Origin: Nocardioides sp.
GTDB taxonomy: Bacteria > Actinomycetota > Actinomycetes > Propionibacteriales > Nocardioidaceae
Assembly: GCA_003519585.1 (NCBI GenBank)
Contig: DOWL01000246.1
Location: 1,886-16,098 of the forward strand
DNA: 14,213 nt
Reading direction: 5' to 3'
Position numbers and translations under genes: made by a program. This document shows, one piece after another, positions 1-8,205 of the stretch (its first letter is position 1; every line of letters starts with the position of its first letter). Under the pieces are notes generated by a model. The model made no database searches. It saw nothing but the letters and a program-made list of their open reading frames with translations, and was not told the origin of the DNA.

Positions 1-219
1 CGGGTTGAGCGATTCAAAGCAGTTGATGACGGGTTTGTCCAGGCCAAACCGCTCACGGATGGCGGCCACGGCGTCCTGCGTCAGGCGCGGATCGCGAATG
101 CCCGCCCGTGCCGGATCACCCGGCAAAATGCGGAAGAGAAAAAAGTTCAGCAGGATAACAATGAGCACCGTCAGCAGCGCCCAGCCGATTTTTTTGAGGA
201 GGTAGCGTGATTGTCTCAT
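1..219 (-). CDS. DppB-like peptide ABC transporter permease, N-terminus (cut by window edge)
   Basis: This is the first 73 codons of a membrane permease of an oligopeptide/dipeptide/nickel ABC importer; the rest lies beyond the window start. Reading from the ATG at 219, the protein has a short basic start (MRQSRYLLKK), one strong membrane segment at about residues 11-31, then the motif FRILPGDPAR and the segment RERFGLDKP. That is the usual N-terminal pattern of DppB/OppB permeases (first helix, 'lPGDP', then 'lGLd.P'). It follows the substrate-binding protein gene on the same strand after an 81-base spacer, the normal order for such importers, so the two probably work as one uptake system in the cytoplasmic membrane. 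No clear Shine-Dalgarno precedes the ATG. Codon use is mixed (AAA, ATT, TTT, CGT present), unlike the strongly G/C-ending codons of the genes from about 1.6 to 13.7 kb. The family call is firm; the substrate is unknown. Confidence 0.85.
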   Translation of the reverse strand, partial: MRQSRYLLKKIGWALLTVLIVILLNFFLFRILPGDPARAGIRDPRLTQDAVAAIRERFGLDKPVINCFESLNP

Positions 220-300
220 GGTCTGTGAACGATGAACGGTAATCGGTAAACGGTAATCAGTAAAAAGACCGAATACCGTTCACCAATCACCGATTACGGA
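220..300 (-). repeat. Repeat-rich spacer with imperfect inverted repeat between binding protein and permease genes
   Basis: This spacer is AT-richer than the flanking genes and is built from variants of the short word GGTAATCGGTAAACGGTAATC (or its complement). On the plus strand three GGTAA copies lie at about 239-257. Inverted copies (TACCGTTC at 274-281, ACCGATTAC at 289-297, GGATTACCGG at 298-307) lie further right and run into the 3' end of the binding-protein gene. In RNA these could pair, with AATCGG and AACGGTA facing their complements around a U-rich loop. Hairpins between a binding-protein gene and its permease genes often uncouple expression by stabilising the upstream mRNA or stopping some transcripts; that role is inferred here. 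It may equally be a dispersed intergenic repeat of the host genome. Confidence 0.5.
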
Positions 301-2037
301 TTACCGGACTGGTTCGATTACCAGCAAGGAGCTGGTATCTTCCAGGGCCACTTTACCGGAGTCAGTTTGCCAGCCGGTGAAGCGGTCGGTGCGGTAGGCC
401 TGCACGGCCTGCTCGTAGTAGGGGATGATGTAGACGACGTCCTCGTGGGCGATCTTCTGCATCTCATGCACCAGGGCGATGCGCTTCTGCAAGTCCAGTT
501 CGCGGCTCTGCTCCAGGAAGAGCGCGTCGTAACGCGGGTTGGCGTAACCAGTCTCGCTGCTGCCGGTCGGGATCTGGTCGGTCGTCATCACGCGCAGCAG
601 CGCGTACGGGTCGGGATCGGACACCCAGCTCCACAGCATGATGTCGAAATCGAAGGCCGGGCAGCAGGCCGCGGTGAGGGCATCCGGGTCCACGGCCTGC
701 GGCTCCACGGCCACGCCGATCTGCTGCCACATGTCGCTGAGCAGCTCCGCGCGCCGCGGCGCGTCCACGCTGTCGCTGGGCCAGTTGAGGCGGAAGGTCA
801 GCGGCCGGCTGCCATCGGGCAGCTCGCGCACGCCGTCGCCGTCGCTGTCCTGGTAGCCGGCGTCGTCCAGGATCTGGTTGGCCCGGGCGATATCGTAGGC
901 GTAGTCGGTCAGGCTGCTGTTGTACCACTGCCCCAGGCCGTCGGGGATCAGCGCCAGGCCGGGCGTGCCCAGGCCGAGCAAGACGACGTCGATGAGTTTC
1001 TGCTTATCGGTGGCATGCGCCAGCGCCAGGCGCACGTTCCGGTCGCGCAGGGCTGGGTGGCCCGTGCACACGCCGCCGTCAGCCGTCGGACGGTTCTCGG
1101 GCGCCACCTGGTTGAGGATGATGTCGCTGACGCTCGGCGCAAAGGGCGCGCCGATGACGAGTTTGACGTTCGGGTCGTTGCGCAAGCTGGCCACGGCCGT
1201 GTTGGTCATCTCGGTGATGGCGTCCACCTGGCCGGTCTTGATGGCCTGCACCAGCGCATCCGGGTTCTCAAACGTCTGGAAGATGACCTCGTCCACCTTC
1301 GGCGGCGTGGCCCAGTGGTCCGGGTTGGCGACCAGGTGCACGAACTGGTTCTGCTGATACTCCTTCATCTTGAACGGCCCGGTGCCGATCATGGCCGTGT
1401 TCTCAAACTCCACCGGGTCCTGATCCTGCCAGACGTGCTGCGGCAGGATAAACAGATAGCTCAACAGGTACTCGATGTTGGGCACGGCCTCGGTCAAGGT
1501 CAGCACCACGGTCCGGTCGTCCGGGGTCGTGATGGTGTCGAAGTTGAGGGTGTAGCCGTTAAGATACGGGTAATCCGTGGTCGACCGGTACAGTTCCAGC
1601 GAAAAGGCGACGTCCTTGGCCGTCAGCGGCTGGCCGTCGTGGAACTTGACGCCGGAGCGGATGGTGAAGGTCCAGGTCAGGCCGTCGTCCGAGGTCTCCC
1701 AGTCGGTGGCCAGCCCGGGCTGCGGCGACATGTCCTCCATCGAGTAGGTGATCATGTAGTCGTAGGTGAGCGCCCACATCTCGTAGGACTCCGACTCGAT
1801 GCCCAGGAACGGGTTGAACGAGTCGACCTCGTTGGTCACGCCCACCGTGAAGGTGACCTTCTCGTCGTCGGCGCTCGCCGTCGCGGGTGAGCCCAGGCCG
1901 CTCAGCATCAGGGCCACGAGCCCGGTCGCTGCGACGACCGCAGCGGCTCGGCGAGCGGTACGGCGCGGAGTGCGGTGAGGAGTACGGTGCGCGCCATGCC
2001 CGCCACGCAACCGCCGGTCCCGCCCCAGGAGGCCCAT
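301..2037 (-). CDS. Peptide-type ABC transporter substrate-binding protein (family 5), apparently hybrid
   Basis: This is an extracytoplasmic solute-binding protein of the SBP_bac_5 family, which captures oligopeptides or similar solutes for the permease encoded downstream. From the ATG at 2037 it is 578 residues. It has a basic n-region with an HRTP/HRTP/RRTA repeat, a hydrophobic core (AAAVVAATGLVALMLSGLG) and a likely cleavage after ATASA. Family hallmarks follow: VDSFNPF, the block FHDGQPLTAKDVAFSLE, GTGPFKMKEY, VRLALAHATDKQKL, and a C-terminal lobe ending in VYIIPYYEQA. The open frame extends to an ATG at 2157, but that would lie deep inside the divergent peptidase gene; a TTG at 2010 is another possible start. 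There is no lipobox cysteine and no C-terminal membrane anchor. The 5' part down to about 1610 uses almost only G/C-ending codons. From the TTT at 1605-1603 onward, TTT, GAA, TAT, CTT and GTA appear, which suggests that two lineages are joined in this gene. Confidence 0.82.
   Translation of the reverse strand: MGLLGRDRRLRGGHGAHRTPHRTPRRTARRAAAVVAATGLVALMLSGLGSPATASADDEKVTFTVGVTNEVDSFNPFLGIESESYEMWALTYDYMITYSMEDMSPQPGLATDWETSDDGLTWTFTIRSGVKFHDGQPLTAKDVAFSLELYRSTTDYPYLNGYTLNFDTITTPDDRTVVLTLTEAVPNIEYLLSYLFILPQHVWQDQDPVEFENTAMIGTGPFKMKEYQQNQFVHLVANPDHWATPPKVDEVIFQTFENPDALVQAIKTGQVDAITEMTNTAVASLRNDPNVKLVIGAPFAPSVSDIILNQVAPENRPTADGGVCTGHPALRDRNVRLALAHATDKQKLIDVVLLGLGTPGLALIPDGLGQWYNSSLTDYAYDIARANQILDDAGYQDSDGDGVRELPDGSRPLTFRLNWPSDSVDAPRRAELLSDMWQQIGVAVEPQAVDPDALTAACCPAFDFDIMLWSWVSDPDPYALLRVMTTDQIPTGSSETGYANPRYDALFLEQSRELDLQKRIALVHEMQKIAHEDVVYIIPYYEQAVQAYRTDRFTGWQTDSGKVALEDTSSLLVIEPVR
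1954..1989 (-). repeat. Three imperfect 12-base tandem repeats in signal-peptide region
   Basis: Read on the minus strand, three successive 12-base units (CACCGTACTCCT, CACCGCACTCCG, CGCCGTACCGCT) encode HRTP-HRTP-RRTA. They lie just before the hydrophobic core of the binding-protein signal peptide. They add positive charge to the n-region and probably arose by slippage. The segment also covers the start-site region of the divergent peptidase gene. Confidence 0.55.
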
Positions 2038-4089
2038 GAGCACGTCGCGCACGGCGTGCACCGGCCCGACCCGTTCCACTGGATGCGTCGAGTCGACGCC
2101 CCCGTCCTTGCCCATCTCTCCGCAGAGCGGGAGTGGTACGACGTCGCTACCGGCCATCTGAGCCCCCTCGTCCAGGCGCTGCGTGCCGAGATGACCGGCA
2201 GGGTTCCGGCTACTGACTCATCAATCAGTTGGCCGCAGCACGGGTATTACTACTACACGGTCCTCCCAGCCGGAAGGGAGTACGAACAGTTGTTACGTCG
2301 TCGTGTTGCGGGCGGAACCGACGAAATGCTGCTGGATGTCAACGAGATGGCGGCCGACGAGGGCTATGTGGACCTCGGGATGTGGGCGGTTTCCCCCGAC
2401 GCCGAGTTGCTCGCCTACGCGGTCGACTTCGACGGCGACGAGGTCTATGAGCTGCGCTTTCGCCATCTCCGCACCGGCACCGAGCTGCCCGACGTCGTGC
2501 CCCGCGCGGCCCCGGGCGGCGCGTGGTCCGCGGACTCTACGCACTTCTTCTACCTCGTCCACGACGAGCTGTGGCGCCAGCACCAGGTATGGCGGCACCG
2601 GCTCGGCACGCCCGCCTCCGAGGACCAGTTGGTGCTCGAGGAGCCGGACGGTCAGTTCGAGCTCGAGGTGGAGACCTCGCGCACCGGCGACCTGCTGGTC
2701 ATCCACTCGGCGAACCGGGACACCAGCGAGGTCTGGGTCCTCGACGCGTCAGACCCGACCGCGGCGCCCCGCTCGGTCGGCGGACGCCGGCGGGGGGTCG
2801 AGTACGTCGCCGAGCACCTGCGCCACCCCGACGGGACCGACGAGCTGCTGCTGGTGACCAACGACGGTGCCACGGAGTACCGCCTGGCCCGCTGCCCGGT
2901 GCCACGCACGGGCGACCAGGACGCCTCGGCCTGGCTGCCGTTGCGGCCCGAGGACCCCGACGAGCGGCTGGAGCGGGCCGACGCGTTCGCCGGGCACGTC
3001 GTCCTGACGTCCCGGGCCGGCGGGCGCAACCGGCTGCGCATCCTGCGGCTCGACGACCTCACCGGCGAGGGGATCGTCGTCGCACCGGTCTCTGATATCG
3101 CCTCGCTGTCCGCGCCGGCCGAGCGCAACGTCGAGCCTGACCTCGACGAGATCATCGTGGTCGACGAGTCCTACCTGATGCCGCCGGTCTGGTCGGCCTT
3201 GTCGCTGACGACCGGCGAGCGGACCGAACGGCTCCGCAAGGAAGCGCCGGGCTACGACGCCGCGGCGTACGTCGGGGAGCAATGCTCGTTCCCATCCGCC
3301 GACGGCACCCCCGTGGCGGCCACGATCCTGCGCCACCGCTCCACGCCGCTCGACGGCTCCGCGCCGTGTGTGATGTACGCCTACGGCGCCTACGAGTCGG
3401 TCTACCCCGACCAGGAGTGGGATCCCGCGATCCCGTCACTGCTGGACCGCGGCGTGGTCTACGTGCACGCGCACGTCCGCGGCGGCGGCGAGGGCGGCCG
3501 GCGCTGGTGGCTCGACGGACGGATGGAGCACAAGCAACACACCTTCGACGACCACATCGCGGTCGCCGACGGGCTGGCCCGCGAGGGGCTGGTCGACCCG
3601 GCCCGGATCGCCACCCGCGGCCTCTCGGCCGGCGGGCTGCTCCAGGGCGCGGTCTTCTCGCAACGCCCCGACCGCTGGCGGGCGGTCGTCGCCGAGGTCC
3701 CGTTCGTCGACGTCCTCACCACGATGCTCGACCCGTCCATCCCTTTGACCGTCAACGAGTGGGACGAGTGGGGTGACCCGTCGCGTCCCGAGGACTATGC
3801 GTGGATGGCGCGCTACTCGCCGTACGACAACCTCCCGCCCGCCGGGGGTCGCCCGGACCTGCTGGTCACCGGCGCCGTCCACGACGCCCGGGTCATGGTC
3901 TGGGAGCCCGCCAAGTGGGTCGCCGCACTGCGCGAGTCCGATCCCGAGTGGGGACCCCGGGCGCTGTTCCGGGTCGAGACCGGTGCCGGTGCCCACGTGG
4001 GCCCGGCGGGGCGGTTCGCCCACCTGGGCTACGAAGCGGAGGTCTATGCGTGGCTGCTGGACCGGCTGGAGTCGATCACGACTCCTTGA
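1996..4089 (+). CDS. S9A prolyl oligopeptidase family serine peptidase, oligopeptidase B-like
   Basis: This is a cytosolic serine peptidase that cuts short peptides, in oligopeptidase B typically after basic residues. At 697 residues it is close to the usual length of about 690. The N-terminus has the family pattern HVAHGVHRPDPFHWM; residues about 70-410 form the propeller region; the alpha/beta-hydrolase domain follows, with YAYGAYE near 461 and HVRGGGEGGRRW near 493. The catalytic triad is complete: Ser544 in GLSAGG, Asp630 in VHDARV and His667 in GAGAHVG. Its spacing (86 and 123 residues) matches the family closely. The nucleophile motif has Leu where GGSAGG is usual. I chose the ATG at 1996 because the conserved sequence begins there; in-frame GTGs at 1987 and 1975 are alternatives, the former 4 bases after AGGAG (1978-1982). 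The 5' end overlaps the divergent binding-protein gene by about 42 bases, and the 3' end overlaps the convergent giant gene by 14. Confidence 0.93.
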   Translation: MPATQPPVPPQEAHEHVAHGVHRPDPFHWMRRVDAPVLAHLSAEREWYDVATGHLSPLVQALRAEMTGRVPATDSSISWPQHGYYYYTVLPAGREYEQLLRRRVAGGTDEMLLDVNEMAADEGYVDLGMWAVSPDAELLAYAVDFDGDEVYELRFRHLRTGTELPDVVPRAAPGGAWSADSTHFFYLVHDELWRQHQVWRHRLGTPASEDQLVLEEPDGQFELEVETSRTGDLLVIHSANRDTSEVWVLDASDPTAAPRSVGGRRRGVEYVAEHLRHPDGTDELLLVTNDGATEYRLARCPVPRTGDQDASAWLPLRPEDPDERLERADAFAGHVVLTSRAGGRNRLRILRLDDLTGEGIVVAPVSDIASLSAPAERNVEPDLDEIIVVDESYLMPPVWSALSLTTGERTERLRKEAPGYDAAAYVGEQCSFPSADGTPVAATILRHRSTPLDGSAPCVMYAYGAYESVYPDQEWDPAIPSLLDRGVVYVHAHVRGGGEGGRRWWLDGRMEHKQHTFDDHIAVADGLAREGLVDPARIATRGLSAGGLLQGAVFSQRPDRWRAVVAEVPFVDVLTTMLDPSIPLTVNEWDEWGDPSRPEDYAWMARYSPYDNLPPAGGRPDLLVTGAVHDARVMVWEPAKWVAALRESDPEWGPRALFRVETGAGAHVGPAGRFAHLGYEAEVYAWLLDRLESITTP

Positions 4090-7000
4090 CGAAAAGCGTG
4101 CAGGAGACCTTGTCATAGCCGCGGGGCCGGAAGCTGTCCCGTACGTCGAGGTTGAACTGATAGACAGCCGCCCCTCCCTCGGGCGTCCCCTGGATCGTGA
4201 CCTTGCGCGTCGTGTCGTCGAGAGCGAGCGACAGCCCGGCCGGCAGTGCGTCGCCGGCGCCCACCTGCCAGGTGAACTCCTCCATGCCGCCGTCGACCTT
4301 GATCTGCTGCGAGACATACGCCACCCCGACGGTTGCGTCCGTGAGCCGGATCCCCGGCCATGTGAAGACGATCTTCGGTGGGTGCTCGAGCTCGTAGGCG
4401 GCTTGCGCGGTCGTGGCGATGCCGGCGAAGAGGTCGGCGAGTGCGTCGATCACCTCCTTGGCGCCGAGCAGGATCTTGGCATTGGGGCCCACGACCACGT
4501 CTCTGTCGGCGAGCAATCGCATGAACGCGGTGAGCGTGGGCAGACAGGCGGCCATCTCGATGCACATCTGCCGGATGTCCCAACTCGACAATGGCCCCGG
4601 ACCGGGCACTGCGGCGAGGACAAACCGGAACAGGCCGAACAGGGAGGTGACCGACGTGGTGACCGGGAGACCCAGGGGCCAGCTCGCGCCGCCCAGGAAG
4701 CGCTGGATCGACATCCCTGAGCCGATCACGAAGCCCTGGTCGACGACCCGGAACAGGGCATGGGCGGCCCACCGGGCATAGGCGAGCGAGGTGTCGCTCG
4801 TGATGGTCAGCGGGTATCCGTAGAACCAGGGGAAGGTGCCGATGCCGTAGGCGAACAGGTGGAACGGCGACGCCGTCGTGGTGAGGGGCGCCGGCGGAGC
4901 GAAGACTTCCTCGACGGACCGGAGGCACTCCCAGTTCAGCCTGCTGTCCCACGCGAGGTCGATGGTCTGGATGATCCCGCAAGCGAGCTGGACGCGGAGC
5001 ATTGCGTCGATGTCGTCGGCGCTGTAGCCGTCCTGCTGGTCGTCGTGATCGCCGAGTGCGGGTGGCATCGGGACGCCGTGCGGGAAGGGCGTCTCGCCGG
5101 TGATCATCTTGTGGATCAGGGTGAGCGGGTAGGCGGCGAAGAACATGCCGACCATGCCAACGGTGAAGGGGTAGTCCGCTCGGTCGAGTCCCGCCTGCGC
5201 AAGGACGAAGGCCCACAGGAGGTCGAGGAGGGGGACCCCCGTCAGGGGCGTATCGATGAGCTTGACGATGTCTTCGGCGTGGTCGATGCCCCATTGGAGG
5301 AGGTGGCCGACGACGTCGTCGCAGTACTTCAGTGCGGCCAGGATGAGGTGCTCGAGCAGGTCGATGAGGGTGGCGAGCTCTTGAGCAGCGATGGTCCGGG
5401 GGTCAGCGCCATCGAAGAGGTTGCTGAACAGCTTCCCGACGTCGTCGACCGCCGCCTCGAGCTCCGCCCACTCGCTGGCGCTGGAGAGGATCTCGAGCAG
5501 CTCGTCGATGATGTCGGTCAGCTCCGGTGAGCCAGCGATCGCCAGCACAGCGGTCTGGCTCTCGGTGCTGGAGACCTTGTCGGTGAACCAGTTGGTGTGG
5601 GGGCCTTGTGCCTGTTCGCCGAAGTCGCCAGTGGCTGGGAGCTTGGTGCTGGTGGATCCGGTGGCGAGGGGGGAGTTGAAGGAGTCGACCGAGCGGCCGG
5701 TGAGGCTGGCCTTGGCCCCGTCGAGGACTTCCTTGACGGTGGTCTCTTGTTGGATGAACCAGTTGTGGGCGAGGCTTTGGAAGTCCTCCAGCACGGGGGT
5801 CAGCAGTCGGGGGAGTTGTTCGACGGCGTCGTGGAGGTGCTTGGCAGTGACCAGGGCGTCTTTGAAGTCGAAGGCCCAGGCGAGCCAGGCGATGGCGTCG
5901 GCGATGGCGGCGCCGAGGGCGACGAAGGCGCCTTCGATGGCGTGGGCGGCGGTGAGGATGTCGTCCCAGAGCGCGGTGAGTCTTTGGATCATGCCGTCGG
6001 CGAGGGTGATGACCAGTTCGATGGCGCGGTCGGCGACGTTGATGAACACTTCGCCGACGGCGGTGAGTTCGGTGCGGATGCCTTGCCAGACATCGCCGAC
6101 CCAGTCCTCGAGCTCGCCCCACACCCCACCGACGGCTTGCAGGGCTTGGTCGCGGGCGGCGAGCTGCTCGGCGGTGGTGTAGACCTCGAACCCGCGGCGC
6201 GTGGGGTCGTGGGTCTGCAGGGTGAATCCGAGGACCTGCTCGCCCTCGGCGAGCCCCGCGGTCATATGGGTGGGCAGGTCGGCGCCGGTGTCCATGGCGA
6301 ACGCACCGGCACACCACGCGACGACCTCCTCGGCCGATGGTGGCCACGTGGCATCGGCGCTGTCATCGGCCGCTCCAGCGGGTTTGATCTTCGGAAAGAG
6401 TGGGTCCCCGTCGGGTTTCTGGGCGGCCTGGACGGTGGTGGGGGTGAACCCGTCGGTGTGGTTTGGCAGGGTGGCGTTGCCGCCGAGGAACTTGTGCACC
6501 TCGGCCGCCATCTGGATGGTCACCGCCGGCCCGAGCCCGGGGATGGTGGCGTACAGCGCCGGGACCGACAGCCCGGAGGCGACCACCCGGAGCGTGATCC
6601 GGCCGGTGGGGTCGGTGGTCAACACTGCGGGCGTCACGCTCCCGGTCCGGTAGAACCGGCCCCCGACCTCCAGATCGACCGGCGAGTCCGCGGTCAACGA
6701 CACCTGCACCCCACCCATCGGGGACCCGTAGCCGTCCTTGACGGTCAGCACGGTCTGGTAGCGCCGCACCAGGTACGGCGCCGGGAGCGTCTCGGGGATC
6801 AGCCTCACCTGTTCGGTGCACCAGAAGTTCGTGCGGGTCGATTGGGTGTAGATCGCACACGCCTGCCCGGCCGGGACCCCTTGGTGCATCACATGCTGAC
6901 TCGGGAGCTCATCGGGGAACCCATCGAGTGCGTAGGTCGCGACCTGCGAGACGAGTCCCCTCGTGGTGGCCACCGTGGTGCCGAGGCTGTTGAGGTGGGC

Positions 7001-8137
7001 ATCCCACGTGGGCTTGACCGCCCCCGGCGGGGCGTCGGTGTCTTCGACCCACCCGATCTGGTGGACCACCCGCAGATCCGCGTTCGCATCCCGCCCGTAG
7101 AGGTGCAACAGCCCGGCCTGGTCCTGCCAGAGCTGCACATCCCCCAACGGCTGGTCCAGGCTCACCGTGGGGACCGCCCCGGTGACCTCGGCGGTGGCCA
7201 ACCCGAAAGAGACCCCCGCATCGAACCCGGCACTGGCCACCACCACCCCCGGCGAGGGGTTGCGCGACCACAACCCCACCAACCCGGTCCACCGGTTGTG
7301 CCCGATCTGGACCCGGGCATAGCCGTCCCCCGACCGCGGGAAGTACGACGTCAGGAACAGGCCGCCGTCGACCACAGTCCAGATCCGCACCGCCGAGACC
7401 ACCGCACGCTGGGAGAACTCCTCGACCGGGGAATCCACCCCCGCCACCACCGACACCCCCCGATCAGCCGGGTCGTAGGCCAGCTGTCCACCCAGATGCC
7501 AGTCGAGCCCTGGGTCGGTACCCGCAGCGGGGAAGGTCGGGGTGAACCAGAACAACCGCGGCTCGGCCGGGTCGGTCACGAACACCACCGGCGTCGAGGC
7601 CCGATCCGCGCAGTACTGCACCTGCAACCCCGACAACACACTGGACCCGGGCAGTAGCGCGGCCCGGTGTGCCCACGAGAGGCCACCCAGCACCGCCGGG
7701 TCGGCCACCAACTCCCAGGCCACCAGCCGGCCCTGCGAGCCGTCGCCGGTGATCAGCCCGAACGCCCACACCGACCCCGACGGGTGCACCGCCACCACCA
7801 CCTCGGCCACACCCGAAGCCACCACGTCGATCGACCAACCATCGACCGTCGAGGCCTCGGCTCCCGGGTTCACATGCCGCGCCCACCGCAGATCACCCCG
7901 CTCATCGACGTACAGCATCTCCTCAGCCCCCGCGGCGAACGGGTTGGCGAACAACGCCACCGTGTTCACCCCCGAGGCGATATCCATCACCCCACCGATC
8001 ACCGAATCCTCAGCCACATTGCTGACCACCTCGATCGAACCCGGCGCCAGATTCGCCTTCACCGGAATCGGGGCTTCGTCGGCTTGCGGACCTCGAACGT
8101 CACCGGACGGGTGTGTCTGCTGAGTGCTGACCGACAT
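4076..8137 (-). CDS. Giant orphan protein: propeller-like, Big_1-like, helical core, C-terminal He_PIG-type Ig domain (1353 aa)
   Basis: I do not recognise a named family; the function is unknown. The ATG at 8137 is chosen because GAGG lies 6 bases upstream; the frame opens earlier (8251) but that part looks non-coding. There is no signal peptide and no lipobox. Residues about 45-440 show at least five repeats of a strand pattern around D..G.L (YVDERGDLRW, AVHPSGSVWAF, VTDPAEPRLFWF, VVDGGLFLTSYF, QDQAGLLHLYGR), like a beta-propeller or PLL-type lectin fold. Residues 452-545 resemble a Big_1/bacterial Ig-like domain (VLTVKDGYGSPMGGVQVSL). Residues 655-815 and 865-1010 are mostly amphipathic helices with the signature WLAWAFDFKDALVTAKHL at 751-768. 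Residues 1040-1250 are helical with hydrophobic stretches. Residues 1252-1350 match the putative Ig (He_PIG) pattern: TVGVAY, LPAGLSL, QGTPEGGA. It is the last gene of the peptide/ABC unit, 68 bases after the preceding gene. A membrane-acting toxin or surface-binding role is only a guess. Confidence 0.88.
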   Translation of the reverse strand: MSVSTQQTHPSGDVRGPQADEAPIPVKANLAPGSIEVVSNVAEDSVIGGVMDIASGVNTVALFANPFAAGAEEMLYVDERGDLRWARHVNPGAEASTVDGWSIDVVASGVAEVVVAVHPSGSVWAFGLITGDGSQGRLVAWELVADPAVLGGLSWAHRAALLPGSSVLSGLQVQYCADRASTPVVFVTDPAEPRLFWFTPTFPAAGTDPGLDWHLGGQLAYDPADRGVSVVAGVDSPVEEFSQRAVVSAVRIWTVVDGGLFLTSYFPRSGDGYARVQIGHNRWTGLVGLWSRNPSPGVVVASAGFDAGVSFGLATAEVTGAVPTVSLDQPLGDVQLWQDQAGLLHLYGRDANADLRVVHQIGWVEDTDAPPGAVKPTWDAHLNSLGTTVATTRGLVSQVATYALDGFPDELPSQHVMHQGVPAGQACAIYTQSTRTNFWCTEQVRLIPETLPAPYLVRRYQTVLTVKDGYGSPMGGVQVSLTADSPVDLEVGGRFYRTGSVTPAVLTTDPTGRITLRVVASGLSVPALYATIPGLGPAVTIQMAAEVHKFLGGNATLPNHTDGFTPTTVQAAQKPDGDPLFPKIKPAGAADDSADATWPPSAEEVVAWCAGAFAMDTGADLPTHMTAGLAEGEQVLGFTLQTHDPTRRGFEVYTTAEQLAARDQALQAVGGVWGELEDWVGDVWQGIRTELTAVGEVFINVADRAIELVITLADGMIQRLTALWDDILTAAHAIEGAFVALGAAIADAIAWLAWAFDFKDALVTAKHLHDAVEQLPRLLTPVLEDFQSLAHNWFIQQETTVKEVLDGAKASLTGRSVDSFNSPLATGSTSTKLPATGDFGEQAQGPHTNWFTDKVSSTESQTAVLAIAGSPELTDIIDELLEILSSASEWAELEAAVDDVGKLFSNLFDGADPRTIAAQELATLIDLLEHLILAALKYCDDVVGHLLQWGIDHAEDIVKLIDTPLTGVPLLDLLWAFVLAQAGLDRADYPFTVGMVGMFFAAYPLTLIHKMITGETPFPHGVPMPPALGDHDDQQDGYSADDIDAMLRVQLACGIIQTIDLAWDSRLNWECLRSVEEVFAPPAPLTTTASPFHLFAYGIGTFPWFYGYPLTITSDTSLAYARWAAHALFRVVDQGFVIGSGMSIQRFLGGASWPLGLPVTTSVTSLFGLFRFVLAAVPGPGPLSSWDIRQMCIEMAACLPTLTAFMRLLADRDVVVGPNAKILLGAKEVIDALADLFAGIATTAQAAYELEHPPKIVFTWPGIRLTDATVGVAYVSQQIKVDGGMEEFTWQVGAGDALPAGLSLALDDTTRKVTIQGTPEGGAAVYQFNLDVRDSFRPRGYDKVSCTLFVKES

Positions 8138-8205
8138 GGGTGCCTCACTTCCGAGAGTGCGCCGCAGGGCGCAGGCCTTTGCCGACCGGGACCGGCTGGC
8201 GGGCC

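Noticed and set aside
367..1890. 507-codon open frame on the plus strand
   Set aside because: It is antisense to a clear substrate-binding protein and rich in Val/His/Arg/Gly repeats typical of a shadow frame.
4076..4089. Possible bidirectional terminator between the convergent peptidase and giant genes
   Set aside because: The coding regions overlap by 14 bases and I see no stem-loop with a T run there.
5597..7657. 686-codon open frame on the plus strand, opposite the giant gene
   Set aside because: It is antisense to the giant gene, has low-complexity Gly/Arg/His/Pro-rich sequence and no domain pattern; it results from the high GC of the true frame.
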